Of a stretch of DNA of 64,000 nt, positions 28,003 to 39,707 are shown piece by piece. Made by a program: the position numbers and the translations under genes. The stretch covers positions 330,718-394,717 of the forward strand of contig NZ_AMSG01000002.1 in assembly GCF_000300875.1 (NCBI RefSeq), in the 5' to 3' direction. The stretch comes from Galbibacter marinus (lineage in GTDB: Bacteria > Bacteroidota > Bacteroidia > Flavobacteriales > Flavobacteriaceae). The notes beneath the pieces are model-generated. The model was not told where the DNA came from. It did not search any database and was given only the letters and a program-made list of their open reading frames with translations. Positions within the stretch are counted from its first letter, which is position 1. Every line of letters starts with the position of its first letter.

Positions 28003-29640
28003 ATGAATTTTATAAAATGTAATATAATTCTCTTTCTATTTTTGATGGCATTCTCTAGTTGTGCTGAGCGAGAAAAAAAACAAATAAAATCAAAACCAAA
28101 TATTGTTTTTATCATGTCTGATGATCATGGATACCAGGCCATAAGTGCCTATAATGATCAATTGATACAAACTCCAAATATCGATCGGATTGCTAAAGAA
28201 GGGATGTTATTTACAAATGCATCGGTAACCAATTCCATATGTGCCCCATCGAGAGCAGTAATTTTGACAGGAAAACACAGCCATATGAATGGTAAAATTG
28301 ACAATCTTAGTGCGTTTGATACCACTAATGTTACCTTTCCTCAACTACTTCAAAAAGCGGGATATCAAACGGCTATGTTTGGAAAATTACATTTTGGGAA
28401 CAATCCTAAAGGGTTTGATGAATTTAAAATTCTACCTGGGCAGGGTAGTTATTATAACCCTGATTTTATTACCAATAAAGGAGATACCACGGTTGTGGGT
28501 TATGTCACTGATATTATTACCGATTTGTCCATTGATTGGTTAGATCACAGACGCGATCCAGAGAAACCTTTTTTGTTGATGTATTTGCATAAAGCACCCC
28601 ATCGCGCTTGGCTACCTGCCCAGAGATATTTACAGGAGTTTGCTGGGAAAACTTTTCCATTACCAGAAACTCTATTTGACGATTATAAAAGAAATACCAC
28701 TGGAGGTGTAGATATAAGCCCTTATAGCTTGGCATCACAAAGTGCAGAGATGGGTATTAAAAAACACATGACCCTGGTTTATGACAATAAGATATATACG
28801 GAAACCTTAGAAGATTTAGGAATTAAGGAACCTTATATGCAAAGCGACCCAACAGAGCGTATGAACTCTGAGCAACGAATTGCTTGGAAGAAGACATATG
28901 ACCCTATTAACCAGGCCTTCAAAGAGGCATATCCAACCATGGATGATTCAACCTTAACGGTTTGGAAGTACCAACGATATTTGCAGGACTATTTAGCAAC
29001 CATAGCCTCGGTGGACGAGAATGTTGGAAGGTTACTTGATTATCTGGATAAAAATCAGCTGAGTGAGAACACCATAGTGGTGTATACTTCAGATCAAGGG
29101 TTTTACTTAGGAGAGCATGGGTGGTTTGATAAGCGGTTTATGTATGAAGAATCTTTTAAAACGCCTTTGTTAATTAAATGGCCTTTTAAGATTACCCCAG
29201 GCATAACAGAAGATCAAATGGTTCAAAACCTTGATTTTGCCCAGACCTTTTTAGAAATTGCTGGAGTGGAGGCTCCTAAGGATATGCAAGGTAAAAGCCT
29301 TGTTCCAATTCTAACGGGAGAAGATGAGCATTGGGATAGGGATGCGGTCTATTATCATTATTATGAGTATCCTGCAGAGCACAGCGTGAAGAGACATTAT
29401 GGTGTTGCTACAAAGGAGTATAAATTAATACATTTTTATTATGATATTGATCAGTGGGAGCTGTACGACCGAATAAACGACCCAAATGAGCTTCACAATC
29501 TATATTATGATCCCGCCTATAGTGATGTGGTGGAAATGATGACTACAAAGTTAAAAGAAGTACGTGCAAAGTATAAGGATTCCCCTGAAAACGATCAGCG
29601 TTTTATAGAATCCTATAATCAAAAAATTGAAAATAAATAA
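28003..29640 (+). CDS. S1-type sulfatase, lipoprotein
   Basis: A 545-residue formylglycine-dependent sulfatase. It begins with a lipoprotein signal (FSSC, C20), then IVFIMSDDHGYQAIS with the metal-binding Asp pair. The maturation motif C-x-P-S-R is NSICAPSRAVILTGK with C80 as the residue converted to formylglycine. Further metal/sulfate residues lie in KLHFGNNPKGFDE, HKAPHRAW and VVYTSDQGFYLGEHGWFDKR. It would release sulfate from a glycan at the cell surface or periplasm. It stands alone before a terminator, near the GH43 operon; a maturation enzyme is not in the window. The exact substrate (sulfated xylan or algal glycan) is not visible. Confidence 0.92.
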   Translation: MNFIKCNIILFLFLMAFSSCAEREKKQIKSKPNIVFIMSDDHGYQAISAYNDQLIQTPNIDRIAKEGMLFTNASVTNSICAPSRAVILTGKHSHMNGKIDNLSAFDTTNVTFPQLLQKAGYQTAMFGKLHFGNNPKGFDEFKILPGQGSYYNPDFITNKGDTTVVGYVTDIITDLSIDWLDHRRDPEKPFLLMYLHKAPHRAWLPAQRYLQEFAGKTFPLPETLFDDYKRNTTGGVDISPYSLASQSAEMGIKKHMTLVYDNKIYTETLEDLGIKEPYMQSDPTERMNSEQRIAWKKTYDPINQAFKEAYPTMDDSTLTVWKYQRYLQDYLATIASVDENVGRLLDYLDKNQLSENTIVVYTSDQGFYLGEHGWFDKRFMYEESFKTPLLIKWPFKITPGITEDQMVQNLDFAQTFLEIAGVEAPKDMQGKSLVPILTGEDEHWDRDAVYYHYYEYPAEHSVKRHYGVATKEYKLIHFYYDIDQWELYDRINDPNELHNLYYDPAYSDVVEMMTTKLKEVRAKYKDSPENDQRFIESYNQKIENK

Positions 29641-29680
29641 TTATACTGAATTAGGGGAACATCTTAATTAAGGCATATTT

Positions 29681-29735
29681 AAAAAGGAACCAGTGGCTTA
29701 TTTAACTGAAGTTAAATGCCTTTGGTTCCTTTTTT
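29681..29735. terminator. long bidirectional terminator
   Basis: Outer arms AAAAAGGAACCA (29681-29692) and TGGTTCCTTTTT enclose a second inner stem (ATTTAAC / GTTAAAT). It separates the convergent sulfatase and LrgB genes. Confidence 0.85.
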
Positions 29736-29746
29736 AACTTATCTAA

Positions 29747-30442
29747 TCATGTGAGTAGCCACTGAAGAATATAGGGCGCTAATAGGGCAGTTACTAGCCC
29801 ATTAAAACACATCGCTAAACCACTATATACTCCGGAAGAAGTGCTGATTTCAAAGGCGCGAGCTGTTCCAATCCCATGAGCACTAGTGCCTAGAGCAGTC
29901 CCGATAGCTAAGGGACTGGTTATACCCAATTTTCGTAGAAAAGGAGCTCCAATGGCATTGCCAAGAATACCAGTTATAATTACAATTCCAGCTGTAATCT
30001 CTGGAAGACCTTCGGTGATTTTGGTTATTTCAATGGCAATAGGGGTAGTGACTGATTTTGCAATCAATGATTTGGCAAGAATTTCAGGAGAGTTCCACAG
30101 GTATAAAATACCAAGTACAGAGAGCATTCCTGTAAGTCCACCTAGGATAACAGAAATTATAAAAGGCTTTAGGTCTTGTTTTAATTCCTGAAGTTTTTCA
30201 TATAAAAATACTCCCAAGGCAACCACAGAAGGGCCTAGGAAAAAACTGATGTATTTCCCTCCAATATTGTATTGTTTGAAGTCAATATTCAAGACTAAGA
30301 GTACTATAATAATGATCACAACCGATACTAGTATCCTGTTAAAGAGAATGTAATCAAACCTTCGTTTTAACAGCCCTGAAAGATAATAGGCCAAAATCGT
30401 TAAGGTTACCCCAAAGATTGGTTGTTCAAAGAATACCTCCAT
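29747..30442 (-). CDS. lrgB: LrgB-family membrane protein
   Basis: A 231-residue multi-pass protein of the LrgB/CidB family, with about seven membrane segments and the typical block EITAGIVIITGILGNAIGAPFL-type sequence followed by PLAIGTALGTSAHGIGTARA. Members act with LrgA in murein hydrolase control or export of small acids such as glycolate or pyruvate. Its ATG overlaps the stop of lrgA by one base (TAATG), so the two are coupled. Confidence 0.9.
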   Translation of the reverse strand: MEVFFEQPIFGVTLTILAYYLSGLLKRRFDYILFNRILVSVVIIIIVLLVLNIDFKQYNIGGKYISFFLGPSVVALGVFLYEKLQELKQDLKPFIISVILGGLTGMLSVLGILYLWNSPEILAKSLIAKSVTTPIAIEITKITEGLPEITAGIVIITGILGNAIGAPFLRKLGITSPLAIGTALGTSAHGIGTARAFEISTSSGVYSGLAMCFNGLVTALLAPYILQWLLT

Positions 30443-30774
30443 TATTTATGGAATGTCTGAAACAATAAACCCGTGAGATACAGGCATAATAAGGTGCTAA
30501 AAATTACGGCTACGGAAATTGGGATCCAGTGTTGGCTTAGAACATCTGCATATACCATTAAACCAACGCCGTAGGGAATAAAAAACACCACTAAATATTT
30601 GATTAGAAAATCGGATGCAGGCTTGACGTCTTTTAATTGAATTATCTTTAAGTACAGTGCTAAGAAAATTAGCCCCATTCCTATGATGTTTCCTGCTATG
30701 GGTAGCTGGAAAAAATACTGCAAAGATTCACCTATGAGTAAAAAAAGAAAAATCAGTAATAGGGATTTTATCAT
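30442..30774 (-). CDS. lrgA: LrgA/CidA-family membrane protein
   Basis: A 110-residue holin-like protein with four membrane segments. The family core is visible as FFQLPIAGNIIGMGLIFLAL and FLIKYLVVFFIPYGVGLMVY. It precedes lrgB with a one-base overlap. Two TAnnTTTG-like boxes on the minus strand (TAAATTTG at 30818-30811 and TATATTTG at 30830-30823) lie 37-56 bases upstream of its start, without a clear -33. Confidence 0.88.
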   Translation of the reverse strand: MIKSLLLIFLFLLIGESLQYFFQLPIAGNIIGMGLIFLALYLKIIQLKDVKPASDFLIKYLVVFFIPYGVGLMVYADVLSQHWIPISVAVIFSTLLCLYLTGLLFQTFHK

Positions 30775-31177
30775 GCGAATTGATTTTTATATTTATTGCA
30801 CTTGGTGTGCCAAATTTAAGCTCAAATATACCGTTTTTCTATGTGATACATAATACAGAGCTGGTAAAAGTGCAATGTTGATTTTAATACTACATAAGTC
30901 GAAAACTACCCTTATTTTGGTCAATTTGTATCCCATTAGCCCCATTGCCCTTATATCTTTAACATCATATGTTATAAAACGATATGAATATGTAACAAAG
31001 GGCTACCGTTGTCCTTCTATTATCTGATATATTTGATACGGATCCATAGACTAAATCATTACATGGAGTAGCAAGTCTTTCCTAATAGGATCACTTTTCG
31101 TATTCTTACCTGAGGTCAGGTTAGGAAATTGAACAGATTGCTATAGAAACAACATTTAAACTTTAATTTTATATATA
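30775..31177. other. intergenic region between lrgA and GH43 operon
   Basis: About 400 bases with no gene. It contains the lrgA -7 candidates, the 12-mer TCCATAGACTAA (31043-31054) extended to an inverted repeat TCCAT-N15-ATGGA, and the palindrome CCTGAGGTCAGG at about 31109-31120. These are candidate regulator sites for the GH43-CE1 operon starting at 31178. Confidence 0.45.
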
Positions 31178-32542
31178 ATGAATACTGCCTTTTTGAATTT
31201 TAAAATTCATACTATTCTAAAATTACTTTTTTTTCTAGTTCTGAGTGTATCCTACGGGCAGAACCCTTTAATTACGGATCAGTTTACCGCTGACCCAACG
31301 GCAAGAGTATTTAATGGTAAGCTATATGTTTATCCTTCGCATGATATAATACCCCCCGAGGGCCAGGGGCGTGCGGAATGGTTTAATATGGCAGATTATC
31401 ACGTGTTTTCGTCTGAAAACCTAACAGAGTGGGAGGATCACGGAGTAATTCTTAGTCAAAAGGATGTTCCTTGGGGAGATCCTGAGGCATACAGTATGTG
31501 GGCGCCAGATATCATGGAGCGTGATGGAAAATATTATTTCTATTTCCCTAATAGGATAAAAGATGCTGACGATGGTGAAGGAGGCTTTTCCATCGGAGTA
31601 GCTATTTCTGACACTCCAGAAGGTCCTTTTAAAGCGCATCCTACACCCATTGAAGGTGTAGAAGGAATTGATCCAAATGTATTTATTGACAAGGACGGAC
31701 AGGGATATCTTTTCTGGTCGCAAAGTAAAATTTATGGCGCTAAGCTAAAAGACAATATGCTAGAACTCGCCTCAGAGCCTAAGACTTTTATGGAATTACC
31801 ACAAAAAGGACATATGGAGGGACCTTTTGTCTTTGAGCGTGACGGACTTTATTATATGACCTACCCGCATGTGGCAAATAAAACAGAGCGACTCGAATAT
31901 GCTGTTAGTGATCATCCATTAGGAACCTATACACATAAAGGCGTTATTATGGATGAATCAGCAAAAGGTACCTGGACAAATCATCACTCAATAACAAAGT
32001 ATAAAGATCAGTGGTATTTGTTTTATCACGATAGTGAACTCTCGCCTAATTTTGATAAAACACGTTCGATTCGAGCAGACAGCCTGTTCTTTGACAATAA
32101 TGGGAATATCAAAAAGGTGCTTCCTACATTAAGAGGGGTAGGGATATCTTCTGCTTATAACGAAATTCAATTCGACCGTTATAGCAGTGTAAATGGAAGT
32201 GGTGTTCGCTTTGAGTACCTTGATGCACAGGATACCTTTAAGGGATGGATGCTTGTTTTTACGGATCCAGATGCTACAGTACGTTACAATAAAGTTGATT
32301 TTGGTGATACTTCGCCCAAAGAACTTCTTGTCAATGTAAATGTAACTCATAAAAGTACAGGAAGTCTTGAAATTAGGGATGCTAGTGGAAATGTGATCGC
32401 TCAAACCAGTTTAAATCCAACCGATGGATTTAAAGCTGTTACAATTCCGATTGACCCTAAGTTAACAGGTGTCAAAGATTTACTTTTAGAGCTTAAAGGT
32501 AAGGGAGTAATTCAAATCGATTGGCTACAGTTCGTAAAGTAG
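31178..32542 (+). CDS. GH43 family glycosidase with CBM6-like C-terminus
   Basis: A 454-residue secreted enzyme acting on arabinose/xylose linkages. After the signal peptide (to VSYGQ, about residue 27) comes a five-bladed propeller (about 30-315) with the GH43 residues: base Asp in FTADPTARVF, pKa-modulating Asp in GIDPNVFID and acid Glu in GHMEGPFVF. Residues about 325-454 form a beta-sandwich of the CBM6 type (VNGSGVRFEYLDAQD, GKGVIQIDWLQFVK). The next two genes encode paralogous GH43 enzymes; spacing of 55-60 bases suggests one operon. Whether it is an arabinofuranosidase or xylosidase is not decided by the visible motifs. Confidence 0.9.
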   Translation: MNTAFLNFKIHTILKLLFFLVLSVSYGQNPLITDQFTADPTARVFNGKLYVYPSHDIIPPEGQGRAEWFNMADYHVFSSENLTEWEDHGVILSQKDVPWGDPEAYSMWAPDIMERDGKYYFYFPNRIKDADDGEGGFSIGVAISDTPEGPFKAHPTPIEGVEGIDPNVFIDKDGQGYLFWSQSKIYGAKLKDNMLELASEPKTFMELPQKGHMEGPFVFERDGLYYMTYPHVANKTERLEYAVSDHPLGTYTHKGVIMDESAKGTWTNHHSITKYKDQWYLFYHDSELSPNFDKTRSIRADSLFFDNNGNIKKVLPTLRGVGISSAYNEIQFDRYSSVNGSGVRFEYLDAQDTFKGWMLVFTDPDATVRYNKVDFGDTSPKELLVNVNVTHKSTGSLEIRDASGNVIAQTSLNPTDGFKAVTIPIDPKLTGVKDLLLELKGKGVIQIDWLQFVK

Positions 32543-32597
32543 CCGAGAGTACTAACTTTAATTCATCAACCAATTGAACACTAAATATTAGAGAACT

Positions 32598-33569
32598 ATG
32601 ACTTTTAAAATCAACCTTTTTGGGATTGTATTAATTGCGGTAGCAATGGTACCCCAATTATCAATTTCACAAAATCCCATTATTACCGATGTTTTTACTG
32701 CGGATCCAGCACCATTGGTATACAACGACACTTTGTACCTCTATACGAGCCATGATACGGCTTCTGTTGCCTCAACTAATTATGAGATGAAGGATTGGTT
32801 GGTTTTTTCAACGACAGATATGAAAAAGTGGACAAATCACGGTCCTAAATTATCACCCAAGACCTTTTCTTGGGCTACAGGTGATGCTTATGCGGCGCAA
32901 TGTGTGGAAAGAGATGGCAAATTTTATTTTTATGTATCTACCTTTCATAAGGATAGTGAGGTAAGCAAAGGTGGTGCCGCTATAGGGGTAGCTGTTGCTG
33001 ATAGTCCACTAGGCCCATTTAAGGATGCCATTGGTAAAGCATTAATTGTAAATGAAATGACCACGGATAACCCTCATGGATGGGATGATATCGATCCTAC
33101 TGTATTTGTGGATGACAACGGACAAGCTTATATGTACTGGGGGAATGGTAGTTGTAAATGGGTGAAACTAAAAGATAATATGACTGAGGTTGATGGAGAA
33201 ATTAACTATTTGAATCCTGAGAATTTTATAGAAGGGCCTTGGTTATACAAACGAAATGATCTGTATTATTTGGTCTATGCTAGTAAAGGAGAAAGCCGTG
33301 AGGCCATTGATTATTGTACCTCTGACAGTCCAGAAGGGCCATGGGAGTATCAAGGTGTACTCTCAGATAGTGCTCCAAATAGTTTTACGATACATCCTGG
33401 AATAATTAATTATAAAGGAAAAGATTACTTCTTTTACCACAATGGAGTCTTACCAACAGGAGGGAGTTATCGCCGATCCATTGCAGCTGATTACATGTAC
33501 TATAATGAAGATGGTACCATTAAGAAAGTGGTTCAAACCGATCAAGGGGTGGATGCCATTGCGAACTAA
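32598..33569 (+). CDS. GH43 family glycosidase
   Basis: A 323-residue secreted, single-domain GH43 enzyme, closely similar in pattern to the catalytic part of the preceding gene (NPIITDVFTADPAPLVYN against NPLITDQFTADPTARVFN). The catalytic Asp is in TADPAPL, the second Asp in DIDPTVFVDD and the acid Glu in FIEGPWLYKR. It lacks a carbohydrate-binding module. Likely an arabinofuranosidase or xylosidase on arabinoxylan side chains; it probably arose by duplication within the operon. Confidence 0.9.
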   Translation: MTFKINLFGIVLIAVAMVPQLSISQNPIITDVFTADPAPLVYNDTLYLYTSHDTASVASTNYEMKDWLVFSTTDMKKWTNHGPKLSPKTFSWATGDAYAAQCVERDGKFYFYVSTFHKDSEVSKGGAAIGVAVADSPLGPFKDAIGKALIVNEMTTDNPHGWDDIDPTVFVDDNGQAYMYWGNGSCKWVKLKDNMTEVDGEINYLNPENFIEGPWLYKRNDLYYLVYASKGESREAIDYCTSDSPEGPWEYQGVLSDSAPNSFTIHPGIINYKGKDYFFYHNGVLPTGGSYRRSIAADYMYYNEDGTIKKVVQTDQGVDAIAN

Positions 33570-33628
33570 TTAGTGATAATACTAAAGTAACTAACATAAC
33601 AATTATTATAAACAACGCTTTTTTAAAC

Positions 33629-35332
33629 ATGAAACAAAACACACTCATTACAGCATTACTGGTCTTATTCGTCTTTGCCAGTGGGATAGCTCAAAAAAAT
33701 GCACCGGTATTCTCTAAAGTAGTTTACAGTGGAAACGACGAGATTTATAACCAAAATCCTTTAGAGGAAGACGAATTTTACAATCCAATTTTACAAGGAA
33801 CATACCCCGATCCATCTATTGCGAGAAAAGGGGATGATTATTATTTAGTTGCATCTTCATTTTCGATGTTCCCTGGGGTTCCTATTTTTCACTCTAAAGA
33901 TTTAGTGAATTGGAAACAAATCGGTCATGTTTTGGATAGAAAATCCCAACTTAAAGTACATGACTCTGGGATAAGTATGGGGATTTATGCTCCAGATATT
34001 CGCTACAACCAATATAATGATACCTTTTATATGATAACTACCCAGTTTGCAGGTGATATGGGGAATATTGTAGTTAAAACAAAGGATCCTCACAAAGGAT
34101 GGAGCGATCCTTATAAATTAAATTTTGATGGTATTGATCCAGCTATTTTCTTTGATGATGACGGAAAAGCCTATGTGGTTCACAATGATGCACCCAATAA
34201 AGGGGAGGAATTGTATCAGGGACATCGCGTTATTAAAATTTGGGAGTATGATCTAGAGAAAGATCAGGTGATCGCAGGAACGGACAAGATTATAGTTGAT
34301 GGTGGAGTCGATCTTTCTAAAAAACCAATATGGATAGAGGCTCCACATATCTACAAAAGAAATGGAATTTACTATTTAATGTGTGCAGAAGGAGGTACAG
34401 GTGATTGGCACAGTGAGGTTATCTTTTCAAGTGATAACCCTATGGGACCTTATATTCCAGCAGATGGGAACCCAATACTTACTCAACGCCATTTCGCTAA
34501 AGACAGAAAAAACAAAGTGGATTGGGCTGGACATGCTGACCTTATTCTTGGTCCTGATGACAAATACTACGGTGTATTTTTAGCCATCCGTCCCAACGAT
34601 AAGGACAGAGTAAATACAGGAAGAGAAACCTTTATACTGCCGGTGGATTGGAGTGGTGAATTTCCAGTTTTTGTAAATGGGTTACTTCCATTGGAGCCGA
34701 AACTTAAAATGCCCCAAGGTGTAGTAAACAAAACAGGTCAGGATGGATTCTTTCCAAATGGTAATTTCACTTATACTGAGGATTTCTCTGGTGAGTCGTT
34801 GGATTTCCGTTGGATTGGTTTAAGAGGGCCACGTGAGGATTTTATCAAACAAACCAAAAAAGGAGTTCAGATTAAGCCTTTTGATGTTAATATAAAAGAA
34901 GTAAAACCTACTTCAACACTATTTTATCGCCAACAACACAAAACTTTTTCCTTTACAGCTACCATGGATTATAAACCAAAATCTGAAACTGATCTAGCTG
35001 GAATCACTGCTTTGCAAAATGAAGGGTATAACTTTGTTTTCGGTATTACTAAGCACGATAAAAAATACCACTTAGTATTAAAGAAGACGGAAAAAGGGAA
35101 CACTCAAATTCTAGCCTCTAAAGAAATTGAGCTTGATGGAAAAGTACAACTTAAGGTTGAAGCTAAACACGATGATTACACATTTAGTTATGCAGAAAAT
35201 GGAGGTGAGTTCCAAAAAGTGGGTGAAACAGTTTCTGGAGCCATATTATCAACCAATGTAGCTGGAGGTTTCACAGGAACTTTATTAGGCTTATATGCAA
35301 CTCACACCAATGATGTATTATTGGGTCAATAA
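33629..35332 (+). CDS. GH43 beta-xylosidase/arabinofuranosidase, two-domain
   Basis: A 567-residue GH43 enzyme of the large beta-xylosidase type. Residues about 50-335 are the propeller (NPILQGTYPDPSIARKGDDY with the base Asp, GIDPAIFFDDDG, and WIEAPHIYKRNG with the acid Glu). Residues about 375-560 are the C-terminal concanavalin-like sandwich found in this subgroup (ESLDFRWIGLRGP, YRQQHKTFSFTATMDYKP). A signal peptide ends near IAQK (residue 22). The VASSFSMFPGVPIFHSKDL segment is typical of xylosidases/arabinofuranosidases of subfamily 12 or its relatives, by recollection of the family rather than by search. Confidence 0.9.
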   Translation: MKQNTLITALLVLFVFASGIAQKNAPVFSKVVYSGNDEIYNQNPLEEDEFYNPILQGTYPDPSIARKGDDYYLVASSFSMFPGVPIFHSKDLVNWKQIGHVLDRKSQLKVHDSGISMGIYAPDIRYNQYNDTFYMITTQFAGDMGNIVVKTKDPHKGWSDPYKLNFDGIDPAIFFDDDGKAYVVHNDAPNKGEELYQGHRVIKIWEYDLEKDQVIAGTDKIIVDGGVDLSKKPIWIEAPHIYKRNGIYYLMCAEGGTGDWHSEVIFSSDNPMGPYIPADGNPILTQRHFAKDRKNKVDWAGHADLILGPDDKYYGVFLAIRPNDKDRVNTGRETFILPVDWSGEFPVFVNGLLPLEPKLKMPQGVVNKTGQDGFFPNGNFTYTEDFSGESLDFRWIGLRGPREDFIKQTKKGVQIKPFDVNIKEVKPTSTLFYRQQHKTFSFTATMDYKPKSETDLAGITALQNEGYNFVFGITKHDKKYHLVLKKTEKGNTQILASKEIELDGKVQLKVEAKHDDYTFSYAENGGEFQKVGETVSGAILSTNVAGGFTGTLLGLYATHTNDVLLGQ

Positions 35333-35358
35333 TTAGGCCTTAACTATCATAGCATTAA

Positions 35359-37317
<1,959 letters not shown>

Positions 37318-37339
37318 TATTTGCTTGGGAACTACTATT

Positions 37340-38989
37340 TTAGTTTTCGTCCTTGAATATAATTATGAATGAGAGGATGATTCCTCCTATAGCCGAGAGT
37401 AGAAAAAATATAATTGCAAGTCCTGGATATCCAAATATGGTAAATTTGGACGGGACTTGCATTAATATAGATGCTCCTAAAATCATGGAGGCTAAAATGA
37501 GACCTAAAGTAATCCTATTTGCCACTTTTTGAAATCCATCTGTAATTCGTTTTTCATCAATTGCATCTATGGTTACCTTAAAGTCATTTTTAGCAAAATG
37601 TTTAAAAACTTCATTCATTCTCTTTGGAAGAAATCGCAGTAATCGCTTGCCTTCAATAAAAAATGAAATTAACTTTTCAGCCTTAAAATCATCTTTAATA
37701 TTGTCTTTTAAAATTTTGATTAGATTTCTTTCGATACCGTTATAGTAGTCGTATTGAGGATCTAAATGGGCTATAATTTGCTCCAAATTCAACAACACTT
37801 TTCCAAGAATATTTATCTCAGGAGGTAGCTTCATATGGTGCTCTGCAGCAATACGATTAAGCTGAATCAGTAGCTTACCCAAACCTAATTCTTCTTTTGA
37901 TGTGTTGTGGTAGTTTACAATCAGGTGAATGATGTCTTTTTTGAATTGACCAATCTCGGTATCTTTGTTTAAAGTGCTTATTGAGATTAGGATCTCAGCA
38001 GCATCAAGCGCTTCTCTATTTGTAAGGGCTAGAAGTAGTTGGATTAAATACTCCTGCATACTTTTTGAAATGTTCGCCACCATACCCAAATCAATCAGTG
38101 CTATTTGGCGATTAAAAGTATAGTGTACATTGCCAGGGTGAGGATCGGCATGTACAAATCCATCCTTTAGGATTTGCTGTAAGTATGCGCTCACAAGCTC
38201 ATGGGCAAGTTCTTTGGAATCTGGGCGCATGGCATATACAGGAACAGAGGTGATTTTTTTTCCGTCAATAAATTGCATAGTTAGCACCCGTTTGGACGAA
38301 AAGTCTAAGTAGGGGAGCGGTACTGTTATATTTTCATAATTAATCAGATTTTGATGTAACGTAATCAGGTTGTTGGCTTCTATATGGTAGTTAAGTTCCT
38401 TAAATAAAACCTGTTGTAATTCTTGAAGAATATCTTTAAAAGCATATTTTCTTGTAATCTCGGAATGTTTTACCGCAAAGTCTATGATGTTTTCAAGTGT
38501 TTTAATGTCTTCTATGAACTGCTCTTCAATACCTGGTCGTTGTACCTTTATTGCCACAACTTCACCTGAATAGAGTACTGCTTTGTGGACTTGCCCTATA
38601 GATGCACTTGCTAGTGGCTGTTCATCAATGGCTTTGAAAATCGTATAAGGATCAGCTTTTAATTCCTGTTCAATGATTTCTTTGATACCTTCGAATTCAA
38701 TTGATTCTACATTGTCTTGGAGATCGGCTAAGGCTCTAAGATAGGATTTAGGAAGCAAATCAGGTCTTGTCGATAAAAGTTGCCCTAGTTTTACATACGT
38801 AGACCCCATGTTCTTTAGATCAAGTACCAATTCCTCTGGAGACTGATCAAAACTTTGCTTTGCTGTTGGGCCATCCTCTTTATCTAATGCTTGTGATGTT
38901 GCGTATTCAAGTAAAGAGCTATTCCAATACTTAAGCATAAAACGCATCAGTCGCATATAGGGCTGGAGGTTTTCAGGTAGAACTTTCAT
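37340..38989 (-). CDS. AarF/UbiB-type atypical kinase
   Basis: A 549-residue member of the ABC1/ADCK/UbiB family, linked to ubiquinone or menaquinone homeostasis. The family motifs are visible: KxGQ in TYVKLGQLLSTRPDLLP, the A-rich loop PLASASIGQVHKAVL, VAIKVQRPG with the ATP-binding lysine, and FVHADPHPGNVHY / ALIDLGMVANIS for metal binding. Two membrane segments close the protein. I start at ATG 38989 (MKVLPENLQPYM); the frame extends to a GTG at 39046 that lies in the dodecin terminator. It follows the dodecin gene. Confidence 0.88.
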   Translation of the reverse strand: MKVLPENLQPYMRLMRFMLKYWNSSLLEYATSQALDKEDGPTAKQSFDQSPEELVLDLKNMGSTYVKLGQLLSTRPDLLPKSYLRALADLQDNVESIEFEGIKEIIEQELKADPYTIFKAIDEQPLASASIGQVHKAVLYSGEVVAIKVQRPGIEEQFIEDIKTLENIIDFAVKHSEITRKYAFKDILQELQQVLFKELNYHIEANNLITLHQNLINYENITVPLPYLDFSSKRVLTMQFIDGKKITSVPVYAMRPDSKELAHELVSAYLQQILKDGFVHADPHPGNVHYTFNRQIALIDLGMVANISKSMQEYLIQLLLALTNREALDAAEILISISTLNKDTEIGQFKKDIIHLIVNYHNTSKEELGLGKLLIQLNRIAAEHHMKLPPEINILGKVLLNLEQIIAHLDPQYDYYNGIERNLIKILKDNIKDDFKAEKLISFFIEGKRLLRFLPKRMNEVFKHFAKNDFKVTIDAIDEKRITDGFQKVANRITLGLILASMILGASILMQVPSKFTIFGYPGLAIIFFLLSAIGGIILSFIIIFKDEN

Positions 38990-39020
38990 CTTTCGTGTTA
39001 TTAAATTAATAATAAAGTGA

Positions 39021-39039
39021 AAAGGGGAGCAAGGCTCCC
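39021..39039 (-). terminator. terminator between dodecin and aarF
   Basis: On the minus strand GGGAGC (39039-39034) and GCTCCC (39030-39025) pair around three bases and run into a T-rich stretch, 27 bases after the dodecin stop. Confidence 0.55.
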
Positions 39040-39065
39040 TTCTCACTTTAAATGAAGTAGAAAAC

Positions 39066-39278
39066 TTATTTCGATTTCCCTTCTACATCGAAGGAGATTT
39101 TAGCGTTTACGCCATAGGATACAATATTGTTGTTTTCAACCTTGGCATTTAGTTCTTTAATATAAATCGATTTAATGTTTTGAATGCTTTTTGAAGCCTC
39201 TTTAAGGGCATTATTTGTAGCGTCATCAAAACTTTTATCTGAACTTGCAATGACTTCAATCACTTTAATAATTTTCAT
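39066..39278 (-). CDS. dodecin
   Basis: A 70-residue flavin-storage protein that forms dodecamers. The sequence KVIEVIASSDKSFDDATNNA, then KEASKSIQNIKSIYIKELNA and a last strand VSYGVNAKISFDVEG, matches dodecin along its whole length. I start at MKIIKV (39278) because family members begin there; nine more codons are open upstream. Confidence 0.9.
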   Translation of the reverse strand: MKIIKVIEVIASSDKSFDDATNNALKEASKSIQNIKSIYIKELNAKVENNNIVSYGVNAKISFDVEGKSK

Positions 39279-39422
39279 AATTTTCTGATTTATTGAGTTA
39301 TACATGTTTTAAAAACAAATCATCAGTAGTGGGTGTAAGGGAGGTTAAAGTTTATTTGGCTAGTATCCATTTATTTGCAGAAGTATCTTGATAATAGTTG
39401 GATCTCTTTTAAGAAAAAGAAC

Positions 39423-39707
39423 TTACTTTTTCTGGATAAACTTAAAGAAACGACTCTGATCTCCATCTTTGTCAGCTTCTTGGAATAGGAATTCCAGTTT
39501 ATTTTTTTCAAATATTTTGAAAAAATTATCCCAAGATATTGTGCTAAGGTCAGTGTTTTTAGTGTCCTTAAACTTGATTTTTAGCAATCTATGCGCCGAG
39601 GGTTTTTTGTCCTTAGTCTCTAGAATTGCCGGTTTACCACCTCTTTTCTCTATCCACCTAATTATTTTAGTTTGGTCTGTAGTTGCCAGTGCGTGTATTT
39701 TTTCCAT
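39423..39707 (-). CDS. small conserved-looking hypothetical protein
   Basis: A 94-residue basic, soluble protein. MEKIHALATTDQTKIIRWIE, then KRGGKPAILETKDKKPSAHR and a C-terminal ISWDNFFKIFEKNKLEFLFQ. The pattern looks like a real folded protein and resembles hypothetical proteins I have seen in Bacteroidota, but I cannot name a family or function. It sits alone upstream of dodecin. Confidence 0.6.
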   Translation of the reverse strand: MEKIHALATTDQTKIIRWIEKRGGKPAILETKDKKPSAHRLLKIKFKDTKNTDLSTISWDNFFKIFEKNKLEFLFQEADKDGDQSRFFKFIQKK

